In this document: positions 17,647-28,293 of the stretch, piece by piece
Numbering within the stretch: position 1 is the stretch's first letter
Layout: the number at the start of each line of letters is the position of its first letter
DNA from: Rhodothermales bacterium
GTDB taxonomy: Bacteria > Bacteroidota > Rhodothermia > Rhodothermales > UBA10348
Assembly (NCBI GenBank): GCA_040221055.1
Contig: JAVJVN010000014.1
Span: 458,500 to 522,499 of the forward strand
Direction of reading: 5' to 3'
DNA: 64,000 nt
The notes under the pieces: generated by a model
Databases searched by the model: none
What the model was told of the DNA's origin: nothing
What the model saw: only the letters and a program-made list of their open reading frames with translations
Program-made: the position numbers and the translations under genes

Positions 17647-17705
17647 GAACCCGGCTTCTCCGGCTCACACTCCCGGTCCATCTTCCTCCGCCCCACCTCC
17701 ACGCC

Positions 17706-18470
17706 ATGTCCGAAAAGCCGCACATCCTGAGGACGCCCGCCGTTGTGCTGCGCAGCATTGACTATGGCGAGACGAGCCGCATTGTGACGTTGTTCACGCA
17801 GGAGAGGGGGCGGATGTCGGTCATGGCCAAGGGTGCCCGGTCCAGTCGAAGCCGATTCGGATCGACGTTGGAACCGCTCTCGCACATGGAGGCCGTGGTG
17901 TTCTGCCGGTCGGGCCGGGAACTGCAGATGCTGACCGAGACCAGTCACATCGACGTCTGGCGGGACCTTTCGGGATCGCTGGAGAAGATCGAGACCGGGT
18001 ATCGGCTGCTGGAGATGACCAATGCGCTCATGCATCAGGAAGAGGCCCATCCGGCCGTGTATTCCCTCCTGGTGACCGCGTTGACGGCACTGAATGCCGC
18101 CGAGGCGCGCGCGGGCAACCTGTGGCCCTGGTTCCAGCTTCGTCTGGCCGGGCTCCTGGGTTTCGGGCCGGCCTTCGACGGTGATACAGTGAAACAGATG
18201 GATACGGAATACGGCATGCTGGACCTGTCATCCGGGGTCATTGCCGCCCACGGACAGGCTGAACTGCAGGCCGGGCGGCGCGCGACGCGCCGTGCCCTGC
18301 GGGCATTCGCCGTCCTGTCGCGCGCCGCCCTTCGCGACGCGATGAACATGCACATGGATCCGATGACCTCAGCGGAAGTGACGTCGCTGGTGGCCGCCTA
18401 CATCACGTGGCATGTCGAGAGCGCCTATCCCACGCGGACGGCACGCGTATTCGCGCAACTGGCGGGTTGA
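17706..18470 (+). CDS. recO: DNA repair protein RecO
   Basis: The 254-residue protein matches RecO: an N-terminal OB fold beginning TPAVVLRSIDYGETSRIVTL with the following GARSSRSRFGSTLEPLS, then a helical C-terminal half (NLWPWFQLRLAGLLGFGP). RecO loads RecA with RecR in gap repair. The four cysteines of the zinc form are absent. It is followed directly by lexA, whose -35 element overlaps the recO stop, so two genes of DNA repair and its control are neighbours with separate promoters. Confidence 0.92.
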   Translation: MSEKPHILRTPAVVLRSIDYGETSRIVTLFTQERGRMSVMAKGARSSRSRFGSTLEPLSHMEAVVFCRSGRELQMLTETSHIDVWRDLSGSLEKIETGYRLLEMTNALMHQEEAHPAVYSLLVTALTALNAAEARAGNLWPWFQLRLAGLLGFGPAFDGDTVKQMDTEYGMLDLSSGVIAAHGQAELQAGRRATRRALRAFAVLSRAALRDAMNMHMDPMTSAEVTSLVAAYITWHVESAYPTRTARVFAQLAG

Positions 18471-18495
18471 CTGGACTGCCCGGGTGTTGTATAAT
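18467..18495 (+). promoter_or_regulatory. lexA promoter (TTGACT-17-TATAAT)
   Basis: TTGACT (18467-18472) overlaps the recO stop codon and is followed after exactly 17 nt by a perfect TATAAT (18490-18495). This is close to the E. coli consensus rather than the Bacteroidota type. The start site is predicted near 18502, giving a leader of about 28 nt to ATG 18530. Confidence 0.6.
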
Positions 18496-18510
18496 ATGTG
18501 TGTAACATAT
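18494..18510 (+). promoter_or_regulatory. Probable LexA operator (17-bp dyad)
   Basis: ATATGTGTGTAACATAT is an inverted repeat of ATATGT with a 5-nt spacer. It overlaps the end of the -10 box and the predicted start site of lexA, where autorepression would act. The sequence differs from the Gram-negative (CTGT-N8-ACAG) and Gram-positive (GAAC-N4-GTTC) LexA boxes. Confidence 0.5.
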
Positions 18511-18529
18511 ATCAAGGATGGATGCCGCC

Positions 18530-19180
18530 ATGCCGAGACGTGATTTGACCGACAAGCAGGAGTCGTTCCTGGAGTACATCCAGGAATACACGGACGAGCA
18601 CGGTGTTTGGCCGACGTATCGTGAGATCAGTGACCACTTCGATTTCCGGTCCCCGAACAGCGTCACCCAGAATCTGCAGGCCCTCCACAAGAAGGGCTAT
18701 CTCGAAAAGGACGATGATGGGTTCTTCTTCCCGCGAAACGAGCGGTCGGAAGAGGCGACATCGGGCATTCCCATCCGGGGCATCATCACGGCGGGCAAGT
18801 TGCAGGAGGCCGTCGAGGAGCACCTTGGCACCATCACCCTTGAGACCCTGTTTCCGAATCTGGATCGCATTTTCGCCATCCGGGTGGCCGGCAACTCCAT
18901 GAAGGGCGCCGACATCAACGACGGGGACTACGTATTGTTGATGGACGATGACATCCCCAACGGCGGCATCGGAGCCATCCTGTATGACGGCGAGACGTCC
19001 CTGAAACGGGTATTCTATGACCAGTTCGGACTTCGTCTGGAGCCCGCCAACGAGGAGTTCGACGACATCCATATCCGTCCGGATGTCTTCGAGGAGGTCC
19101 GGGTGCTGGGACGCTACGTGGGGCACGTGAACCACACCGGTATTTTCCGCCGCACCCCGGCAGGCCGCGCTGTAGCCTGA
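18530..19180 (+). CDS. lexA: LexA repressor
   Basis: The 216-residue protein has an N-terminal winged helix (LTDKQESFLEYIQEYTDEHG, SPNSVTQNLQALHKKGYL) and a C-terminal S24 peptidase domain. The self-cleavage bond is Ala88-Gly89 in IITAGKLQ, the nucleophile is S123 in AGNSMKGADI and the general base K159 in GETSLKRV. It represses SOS genes until RecA filaments trigger self-cleavage. ATG 18530 is preferred because GGATGG lies about 8 nt upstream; ATG 18518 would sit on the ribosome binding site. A dyad on the promoter suggests autoregulation. Confidence 0.93.
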   Translation: MPRRDLTDKQESFLEYIQEYTDEHGVWPTYREISDHFDFRSPNSVTQNLQALHKKGYLEKDDDGFFFPRNERSEEATSGIPIRGIITAGKLQEAVEEHLGTITLETLFPNLDRIFAIRVAGNSMKGADINDGDYVLLMDDDIPNGGIGAILYDGETSLKRVFYDQFGLRLEPANEEFDDIHIRPDVFEEVRVLGRYVGHVNHTGIFRRTPAGRAVA

Positions 19181-19271
19181 GGTGGTCGGCCGTGTGGTAG
19201 CCTGAAATTCTTGCCCTTCACTATTGGGTCGCGTTGCGTAGTTTTCAGGACTTCACCTCGCCACGCGCCGC

Positions 19272-20996
19272 ATGACTTTCCGATACGGACTCCTGTTTTT
19301 CCTTCTGCTGACGACCGCCGGGCACGTGTATGCGCAGCAGGCACCGTTCAGCTGGGAGGGAGCGACGGTCTACCAGATTGTCACAGACCGCTTCTCAAAC
19401 GGCAATTCCGACAACAACGGTGCATACGGTCGCGGACTGGACGGCAACGGAACGCCGTATGCCGTGGACTCGACGGGGCACTTTCTGGGGGGAGACTGGG
19501 ACGGCATCCGCGGGTGGATCGAGGAGGGGTGGTTTACCCGCCTGGGTGTGGATGCACTCTGGATTTCAGCCCCCTATGAGCAGGTCCATGGGTGGATTTC
19601 GGAGCGTGGCGGGGAATATCAGCACTATGGCTACCATGGCTACTGGGCCCTGGATTACACGGAGCCCGAACGGGCATTCGGCGATCGGGAGGCCTTCCGG
19701 GCCCTCGTCGACACCGCCCACGCGAACGGAATCCGGATTGTCATGGACGTGGTCCTGAACCACCCGGGCCGCGCAACGCTCCATGACATGGTGGAGTTCG
19801 GATTCGGGGGGGTGACCGACCCGTCCTGGCGTACGTGGCGTCCCTCGGACGGCATTTGGGCGGCCTGGGAGGACCGGTTCGTGACCTACGCGGATTCTTC
19901 CGACGCATGGGCCCGGTGGTGGGGCCCCGGCTGGATCCGCTCCGATCTTCCTGGTTACGAGCCATGCGGGGAGGATGAACGGACGCTGTGCCTGTTCGAA
20001 CTGCCGGATTTCCGGACGGACTCCCGCGCTGACGTGGACGTTCCGCCGTTCCTGCAGTTGAAATGGGGCGAGGACAAACTCGCCGCCGAGCAGGCCGAGC
20101 TCGATGCCTGGTTTGCCGAGCGCGGATACCCGCGCAGCCCGGGGCATCACATCATCAAGTGGCTCACCGACTGGGTGCGCGAATTCGGCGTGGATGGTTT
20201 CCGTTTCGATACCATCAAGCATGTCGACCTGGACATGATCCAGACGTTGAAAACGGAGGCAATCGGCGCTCTCGAAGATTGGCGTGAACGCCATCCCGGA
20301 CAGTCTCCCGACGACCTCCCGTTCTGGATGGTGGGCGAAGATTGGGGCCACGGCGTGGAACGCTCCGTGTATTTCGATCATGGACTCGATGCCATGATCA
20401 ACTTCGACTTCGTGACGGATATCGATGCCGATCTCGACTCGGTATACACGGCCTATGCATCCGCCCGTTCAACGTCGCCTGTCCTGACGTATGTCTCCTC
20501 CCACGACACGGAGTTGTTCGACCGGTCCCGGCTTATGGATGCGGGCACGCGGCTGCTGTTGCTTCCCGGTGCGGTGAACATCTTCTACGGCGATGAAACC
20601 GCGCGTCCTCCCGGCCCGGCCGTTTCCGATCCGTCCCAGTCCACGCGATCGTTCATGAACTGGGCCACGCCGGACGAAGCCGTCCTGGCCCATTGGCGGC
20701 TGCTGGGTGCGTTCCGGGACGCCCACCCGGCCGTGGCCCTCGGCACGCACACCCGGCTTTCTGCCGAACCCTACGCCTTTCACCGCCGCTTGGACTTCGG
20801 CCGCAACCAGCGGGATGACGTGGTGGTCGTACTCGGCGCATCGGACGAACGCGTTCGCCTGAACGTGTCACGCATCTGGCCGGATGACACCGCCCTGCGC
20901 GACGCATCCACCGGAAAAGTGGCCATCGTATCGTACGGACAGGTCACGTTCACAGCCGGCCCCAACGGCATCCTCCTGCTGGAAGAAATCCGCTAA
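19272..20996 (+). CDS. Secreted GH13 alpha-amylase
   Basis: The 574-residue protein has a signal peptide ending near VYAQQ (about 22) and a GH13 barrel. The four conserved regions are DVVLNH; GVDGFRFDTIKH with nucleophile D313; WMVGEDW with acid/base E356; and VSSHDTE with D412. The opening VYQIVTDRFSNGNSDNN is typical of secreted or periplasmic alpha-amylases of the MalS/cyclomaltodextrinase type. It hydrolyses alpha-1,4 glucans outside the cytoplasm. Region IV reads SSHD rather than the usual xNHD, a modest deviation. No other starch-use genes are nearby. Confidence 0.9.
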   Translation: MTFRYGLLFFLLLTTAGHVYAQQAPFSWEGATVYQIVTDRFSNGNSDNNGAYGRGLDGNGTPYAVDSTGHFLGGDWDGIRGWIEEGWFTRLGVDALWISAPYEQVHGWISERGGEYQHYGYHGYWALDYTEPERAFGDREAFRALVDTAHANGIRIVMDVVLNHPGRATLHDMVEFGFGGVTDPSWRTWRPSDGIWAAWEDRFVTYADSSDAWARWWGPGWIRSDLPGYEPCGEDERTLCLFELPDFRTDSRADVDVPPFLQLKWGEDKLAAEQAELDAWFAERGYPRSPGHHIIKWLTDWVREFGVDGFRFDTIKHVDLDMIQTLKTEAIGALEDWRERHPGQSPDDLPFWMVGEDWGHGVERSVYFDHGLDAMINFDFVTDIDADLDSVYTAYASARSTSPVLTYVSSHDTELFDRSRLMDAGTRLLLLPGAVNIFYGDETARPPGPAVSDPSQSTRSFMNWATPDEAVLAHWRLLGAFRDAHPAVALGTHTRLSAEPYAFHRRLDFGRNQRDDVVVVLGASDERVRLNVSRIWPDDTALRDASTGKVAIVSYGQVTFTAGPNGILLLEEIR

Positions 20997-21023
20997 AACT
21001 GCCACAGAACGGGACTCAACCGA

Positions 21024-23753
<2,730 letters not shown>

Positions 23754-23898
23754 GGGGTTTTCCGTCAATATGCCAAAAGAGCAACATACGAAACAGCGCC
23801 ATCCCCAAGAATGGAGAAGGTTCTAAATCGCACGTGCACGTTGTTGTACCGGTGGTCCCCGAACGGGGTCCGTGCGTATATTGACGCAACTGTTCCCC

Positions 23899-23971
23899 GG
23901 GGCTATAGCTCAGATGGTAGAGCGCCTGGATCGCACCCAGGAGGTCAGCGGTTCGAATCCGCTTAGCTCCA
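23899..23971 (+). tRNA. tRNA-Ala (anticodon CGC)
   Basis: The 73-nt sequence folds as a complete cloverleaf: acceptor stem GGGGCTA/TAGCTCC, D stem GCTC/GAGC, anticodon stem CCTGG/CCAGG with loop ATCGCAC, variable AGGTC, T stem AGCGG/CCGCT with loop TTCGAAT, and discriminator A. Pair 3-70 is G-T, the alanine identity element. The 3' CCA is not encoded. The last 9 nt overlap the stop end of the Asp-box lipoprotein gene on the other strand. Confidence 0.96.
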
Positions 23972-25387
23972 CATCCGCGCCTTGAGCGCGTTGCCTTCTC
24001 GCCAGGTCTGCACCAACGTGCCCCCGGCAGCCGCCTGGGACGGCAACTCCGCGCCGGCCTGCAGCGAGGTCCAGTTGATGTTGCCCCCTCGCACGCGCCA
24101 GGAAGACAGACCGTTCCGTTCATGATCTTCCGTCAAAAGCGTCACCTGTCCGGATGATGCGGCAAGCGCTACCTGGGAAACCGGTACGTTGTCCAATACC
24201 GTACTGACCTTGCTGAAGGTTTCCCCGCGATCGGCCGATACGGCGTGCCGGATGCCCGGTGCGGACTCCGCACCCGTGTACCATACTACATGGACGCGGC
24301 CGTCCCCGTCCACGGCGATGGCGGGTCCGGTGTGGGGGCAGGCATTGATGTTCCAGTGGTCGCGGAAGACCGGCCGGAGCGGACTGAACGTCTCACCGCC
24401 GTCGTCTGAGTGCGCCGTCACGATGTCCCTTTCGCCGGATTCGTACTCGTGACGCCACACCGCGTGGATGCGCCCGTCCGGACCCACCGCCAGGTTTGTC
24501 CGGCAGCAAGGGCAGGACGACTGATCCAGCACGGCGGTTTCCCGGATGATCCGGCCGCCGTCCTCCACGCGGGCCACCCGGATTTCGGAACCGACGGCCG
24601 GTACATCGGAATCGTTGTTGAGAGGCGCATGCATGGCGGCATGTGCAGAATGTGCGTCACCCGATGTGGTCACAACGGTGGCTTCGATTTTTGCTTCGGC
24701 AGCCGCCCGGGCGCGCCCGTCAATCCACGATACCAGCATGCTGCCGTCCGGCAGGGGGGTCATGTTGTGGAAGGTGTGGCCCGTCGGGAGGCCACCGGCA
24801 TCGCTGTTCACCGTCTGCTCCGGTCCGAATGTCCGACCCCCGTCACCGGAGACCGCCAGGAACAGGTCGTTCGCCGGGAAGCGTCGTCCCGGGACATCAA
24901 TCCGGTTGATCCATGCCACATACACCCGGCCTTCCGCATCCACACCCACCTGAGGCGGGGCCTGGTTGTGGGCCGCGGCGTTTCCCGGGGTTGCGTTCAC
25001 ACGCACGGGTGCGGAGGGCCCGGAGGCCCCCCGCGTCCACGCGCTGAGCCACACATTCCAGCCGGTGGAGTCCCGGGCCACCCACGTGTAATACGCCGTT
25101 CCACCGTCCGCCGAGAGGGCTACCGTGGAGCGACCGACTTCGCCCGAGGCCAGCTCGGCGGTGGCGACATGGAGGTCGTCCGAGCAGCCCGTGGCAAGCG
25201 CGGCGGCACCGGCAACGGCGAGCAGGAAGACCACGGTTTCAAGGCGCCGCCACCAGGCAACGTGTGCCGTCCGACCGGATGGGACGTTCAGTCCAGGTCG
25301 AATCGAACGGATGTTGAGACCGTGCCGATGAGGGCGTGCAGCGTTTCCGGATTGTGGGGGCATTGTTTTTCCTGGCTGATCAAACAT
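23963..25387 (-). CDS. Asp-box (sialidase-fold) lipoprotein with CPCC motif
   Basis: The 474-residue protein has a hydrophobic segment and lipobox (GAAALATGC, C68), then a beta-propeller-like region with three Asp boxes (SGDGGRTFG, SDDGGETFS, SADRGETFS). A CPCC motif (DQSSCPCCRTNLAVG) is unusual for sialidases and could bind metal. The start is uncertain: ATG 25387 puts 44 residues before the signal, and ATG 25363 is an alternative. It follows the TonB receptor gene and probably belongs to the same operon. A glycosidase call is not supported by residues I can see. The stop codon lies inside the tRNA-Ala gene on the other strand. Confidence 0.7.
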   Translation of the reverse strand: MFDQPGKTMPPQSGNAARPHRHGLNIRSIRPGLNVPSGRTAHVAWWRRLETVVFLLAVAGAAALATGCSDDLHVATAELASGEVGRSTVALSADGGTAYYTWVARDSTGWNVWLSAWTRGASGPSAPVRVNATPGNAAAHNQAPPQVGVDAEGRVYVAWINRIDVPGRRFPANDLFLAVSGDGGRTFGPEQTVNSDAGGLPTGHTFHNMTPLPDGSMLVSWIDGRARAAAEAKIEATVVTTSGDAHSAHAAMHAPLNNDSDVPAVGSEIRVARVEDGGRIIRETAVLDQSSCPCCRTNLAVGPDGRIHAVWRHEYESGERDIVTAHSDDGGETFSPLRPVFRDHWNINACPHTGPAIAVDGDGRVHVVWYTGAESAPGIRHAVSADRGETFSKVSTVLDNVPVSQVALAASSGQVTLLTEDHERNGLSSWRVRGGNINWTSLQAGAELPSQAAAGGTLVQTWREGNALKARMWS

Positions 25388-25441
25388 GGCAGGCTGAATT
25401 CCTGCCCGAATAAGGGAGGTGCGGAATCAATCGACTCGGAA

Positions 25442-27760
25442 TCAATCAAGCGCGTAGCGCACCGACACATGGACCGTCCGCGGCAATCCCGGTGCGAATT
25501 CGTCGCCCCGGAATGCGTTGTAGGTGGCCCGTTCCGCGTAGAGCGCATCGGTCAGATTCGAAACGCGGACCAGCAGGGTCACATCCTGCGTCACCGACAG
25601 GTTCGCATTCAGATTCAGCAGGTCGTGCCCCTCGTACTTGGACGTGTTTTCCGCATCCATCCAGTAGTTGCCCAGCCGGTTCCACTCCACCGAAACGAGA
25701 CCACCTTCCAGCAACGGGAAACGCCATGTCGCCGCGGCGTTCAGCAGGACGCGTGGGGCCGTTTCCACTTCATTCCCGGAGTAGTCCTCGCCGATCTGGG
25801 TTTCCCAGGATTCGTAGGTGTGCCGCGCCAGGGATCCTCCAACGCGTACGGAAACGCCGGCCACCGGGGCCGTCGTGAGGCCGAGTTCCAATCCGCGGTG
25901 CAGCGTTTCGCCGGCGTTCACGCTCACGCGTGTGCCGTCCACATTCGTGAAGGCCACAATGTCGTCCTGCTTGCGGAGGGCGTAGGCCGCCAATTCGTAC
26001 TCACCCACGCCGGGCACGCGTCCGCGAAGACCCAGGTCCACGTTGTCCACCTTGACCGGTTCGAGGTCGATGGTATTCGAAATGGATCCCTGGCGGAACA
26101 GTTGGCTCTCGGACGGTACCCGGAACGCGTGCCGCCACGATGCGAACACGTTCACGGATGGGGACACCTGGTACGTGGCGCCCAGTTTCGGACTCAGGTG
26201 GGTATAGGACCGCGAGGTTGAGGCCGGACGCCGGTGGGAGCCCGTCGTCACGGTGGACAGGTTGTTCGTGTAGTCGTAGGACATGACATCCAGGCGGAGT
26301 CCGGCGGTCAGGCGCAGCGCATCGGCCGGCGACGACTCCACATGCACATACGGCGATGCCTGGGCGTACTGCACATCGTAATCGTACAACGCCTCGTTCT
26401 CTGTCCAGTCAACAAATACCTTGCCGTCACGTACCGGCGTAATCCGTCGTTCCAGACGTTCTCCCGGACTGAAGTCCAGGTCAGTACCCACCACGACCCG
26501 TGTTCGCATGGGTTCCAGATCGTACCGGTACTTGATGAGCGCGCCTGCAGACCAGTTCTGTGTTTCCCAGATAGCAGGGTCGAACGACAGCGACCAGTTG
26601 GGCATGAGGTCCATGACATTGAACCGCACGTAGGGCGTAATACTCAGGAGGGACTTTGCCGTGAAGGTCTCGAACGCGGACGAGAGCCGGTACGCCTGGA
26701 CCTGTCGGTACGAGATTGGCTGGTAATTCTGTCGTGGGTTGTCGCGGTAGTCGGCCTCCGAAATCGCGGCGCTGCCAGCCGTATTTTGATCCACGTTGGA
26801 CCAGGAGAACACCGTCCGCAGAAGCCAATTGGACCGGGAACGACGGTCCCATCGCAGCGTGGCGCTTTGCCGGGTGTATTCCGTTCCGACGCGCCAACCG
26901 TCTGAGTCCGTGGCATTCACATCCAAGCGGAATCCGTTGAGTCCGATGGTGTTGCCGGCCGAAACCAGTGCGCGTTTGTATCCGAAGGAGCCCCCTTCAG
27001 CCGTGATGTCCAACATGGGCGCGCCGGGAGCAGACGCTGACGTCACATTGATGACACCTCCAATCGCATCGCTGCCGTACAGCGCCGTGCCCGGTCCCTT
27101 CATGACCTCAATGCCCTCGGACTGCGGAACGTTGATTTCGTACAGGGCATTGTGATTGAAGAACCCGGTGGACCGTGTGGGTACACCGTTTTCCAGGTAG
27201 AGATACAGGGGATCGGTCGAGAGGGGCTGCCGGATGGAGGTCATGTGGCCTTCCCCGGCGGTTTGATTGACCCAGACCCCGGCAATCTGCCCCATGATGT
27301 CTGAAGGATGCGAGGGATTCTGCTCGCGGATGGATGCGCCGTCGACGGCGCCAATGGATGCGGCAATGTCGGATTTGAACTGCCGCTCGCGCGTGGCACT
27401 CACGATGACATCCTGCATGCGAATGCCTTCCGGCGTCAGGGCGATGGACAGATTGAGGGCGGCATTGGCCGTTACGGTTTCACGATGTGTAGCGTATCCG
27501 ATGAACCGGGCCACGAGCACGTCGCTTTCGGCGGGCGCGCGGAGTTCGAATGTGCCGTCCACCGCCGTGACCACGCCGGTTCCCGCGCGCTCCAGGAAAA
27601 CGTGGACGCCGGGGACGGGATCACGCGTTTCGGCGTCGGTCACCAGGCCGGAAATGTAGGTCTGGCCAAGTGAGAAGGCCGGGGATACGAACAAGAGCAG
27701 GAGGAATGTGGAAAATGCCCTGAATGACATTGACCACACCTTCGAAGAGGATGGTTGCAT
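25442..27760 (-). CDS. TonB-dependent receptor with CarboxypepD-like N-domain
   Basis: The 772-residue protein has a signal peptide, a CarboxypepD-reg-like domain at about 35-115 (GLVTDAETRDPVPGVHVFLERAG), a plug domain (GIEVMKGPGTALYGSDAIGGVINV) and a beta barrel ending in FAPGLPRTVHVSVRYALD with a terminal aromatic/hydrophobic strand. It imports a ligand across the outer membrane using TonB energy. The neighbouring DUF2946-like and CPCC-containing genes suggest a metal, possibly copper; a cobalamin- or siderophore-type ligand is also possible. ATG 27760 was chosen for AAGGA 5 nt upstream; ATG 27730 is the alternative. Confidence 0.88.
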   Translation of the reverse strand: MQPSSSKVWSMSFRAFSTFLLLLFVSPAFSLGQTYISGLVTDAETRDPVPGVHVFLERAGTGVVTAVDGTFELRAPAESDVLVARFIGYATHRETVTANAALNLSIALTPEGIRMQDVIVSATRERQFKSDIAASIGAVDGASIREQNPSHPSDIMGQIAGVWVNQTAGEGHMTSIRQPLSTDPLYLYLENGVPTRSTGFFNHNALYEINVPQSEGIEVMKGPGTALYGSDAIGGVINVTSASAPGAPMLDITAEGGSFGYKRALVSAGNTIGLNGFRLDVNATDSDGWRVGTEYTRQSATLRWDRRSRSNWLLRTVFSWSNVDQNTAGSAAISEADYRDNPRQNYQPISYRQVQAYRLSSAFETFTAKSLLSITPYVRFNVMDLMPNWSLSFDPAIWETQNWSAGALIKYRYDLEPMRTRVVVGTDLDFSPGERLERRITPVRDGKVFVDWTENEALYDYDVQYAQASPYVHVESSPADALRLTAGLRLDVMSYDYTNNLSTVTTGSHRRPASTSRSYTHLSPKLGATYQVSPSVNVFASWRHAFRVPSESQLFRQGSISNTIDLEPVKVDNVDLGLRGRVPGVGEYELAAYALRKQDDIVAFTNVDGTRVSVNAGETLHRGLELGLTTAPVAGVSVRVGGSLARHTYESWETQIGEDYSGNEVETAPRVLLNAAATWRFPLLEGGLVSVEWNRLGNYWMDAENTSKYEGHDLLNLNANLSVTQDVTLLVRVSNLTDALYAERATYNAFRGDEFAPGLPRTVHVSVRYALD

Positions 27761-27803
27761 GATAGTCCTTGGTTTTGGAGCTGACGAAGAATGGAATGGG
27801 TCG

Positions 27804-28208
27804 TCAGACCACCGGAGGACCACGCAGTTGGATGGTGTCAACGCTGGCTACGGCGTCAACGAGGGAGGCGACCACAACCTGTTTGTCGGGCCGGAATCCC
27901 GGCGCGATCACATCGGGCGCAGGAGCCGGATACGCACTGAACGTGCCGAACAGGTTTGAATAATCACACGTCAGGTGCTCCAGATCATCCGTGGAGGCCT
28001 GCGTTCCGGGCCCCGGCTGACCGGGACGGTGTTCGTCCGATGCGTGGGCAGAACCGGTATGCGCCGCCGAATTGTGCGGCATTGCAGCCGCCGCGACCTG
28101 GAAGTGTCCACCAAGCGCCATCCACGAATAGTGGACGACGGGAGACACGATGGTCCCGAGCACCAGAACGGTGCTCAACAGCAATCCGATATGTCGCCGG
28201 GTCTTCAT
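27804..28208 (-). CDS. DUF2946-like secreted protein
   Basis: The 134-residue protein has an N-terminal membrane segment (IGLLLSTVLVLGTIVSPVVHYSWM), a His-rich stretch (HNSAAHTGSAHASDEHRPGQ) and HLTCDYSNLFG, which resembles the HxxCxYC core of DUF2946 proteins linked to copper handling. One of the two expected cysteines is replaced, so the match is partial. It is the first gene of the minus-strand set with the TonB receptor (43 bp downstream). ATG 28208 gives the best signal; upstream in-frame starts lie opposite the next gene. Metal scavenging at the envelope is inferred. Confidence 0.6.
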   Translation of the reverse strand: MKTRRHIGLLLSTVLVLGTIVSPVVHYSWMALGGHFQVAAAAMPHNSAAHTGSAHASDEHRPGQPGPGTQASTDDLEHLTCDYSNLFGTFSAYPAPAPDVIAPGFRPDKQVVVASLVDAVASVDTIQLRGPPVV

Positions 28209-28293
28209 CAGGGCCCAGTATACTGAACGAACACGAAATGGGTTCGTATCCAGCAAACCGGACACCCAATTTCCGATCACCATTCTCCGACGC

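Noticed and set aside
23754..23768. TTG start extending aconitase A by five residues
   Set aside because: ATG 23753 is adjacent and matches the usual start; the TTG adds nothing recognisable.
24410..26221. A 603-codon open frame on the plus strand
   Set aside because: It is antisense to the lipoprotein and the TonB receptor, and it spans their gene boundary with no domain.
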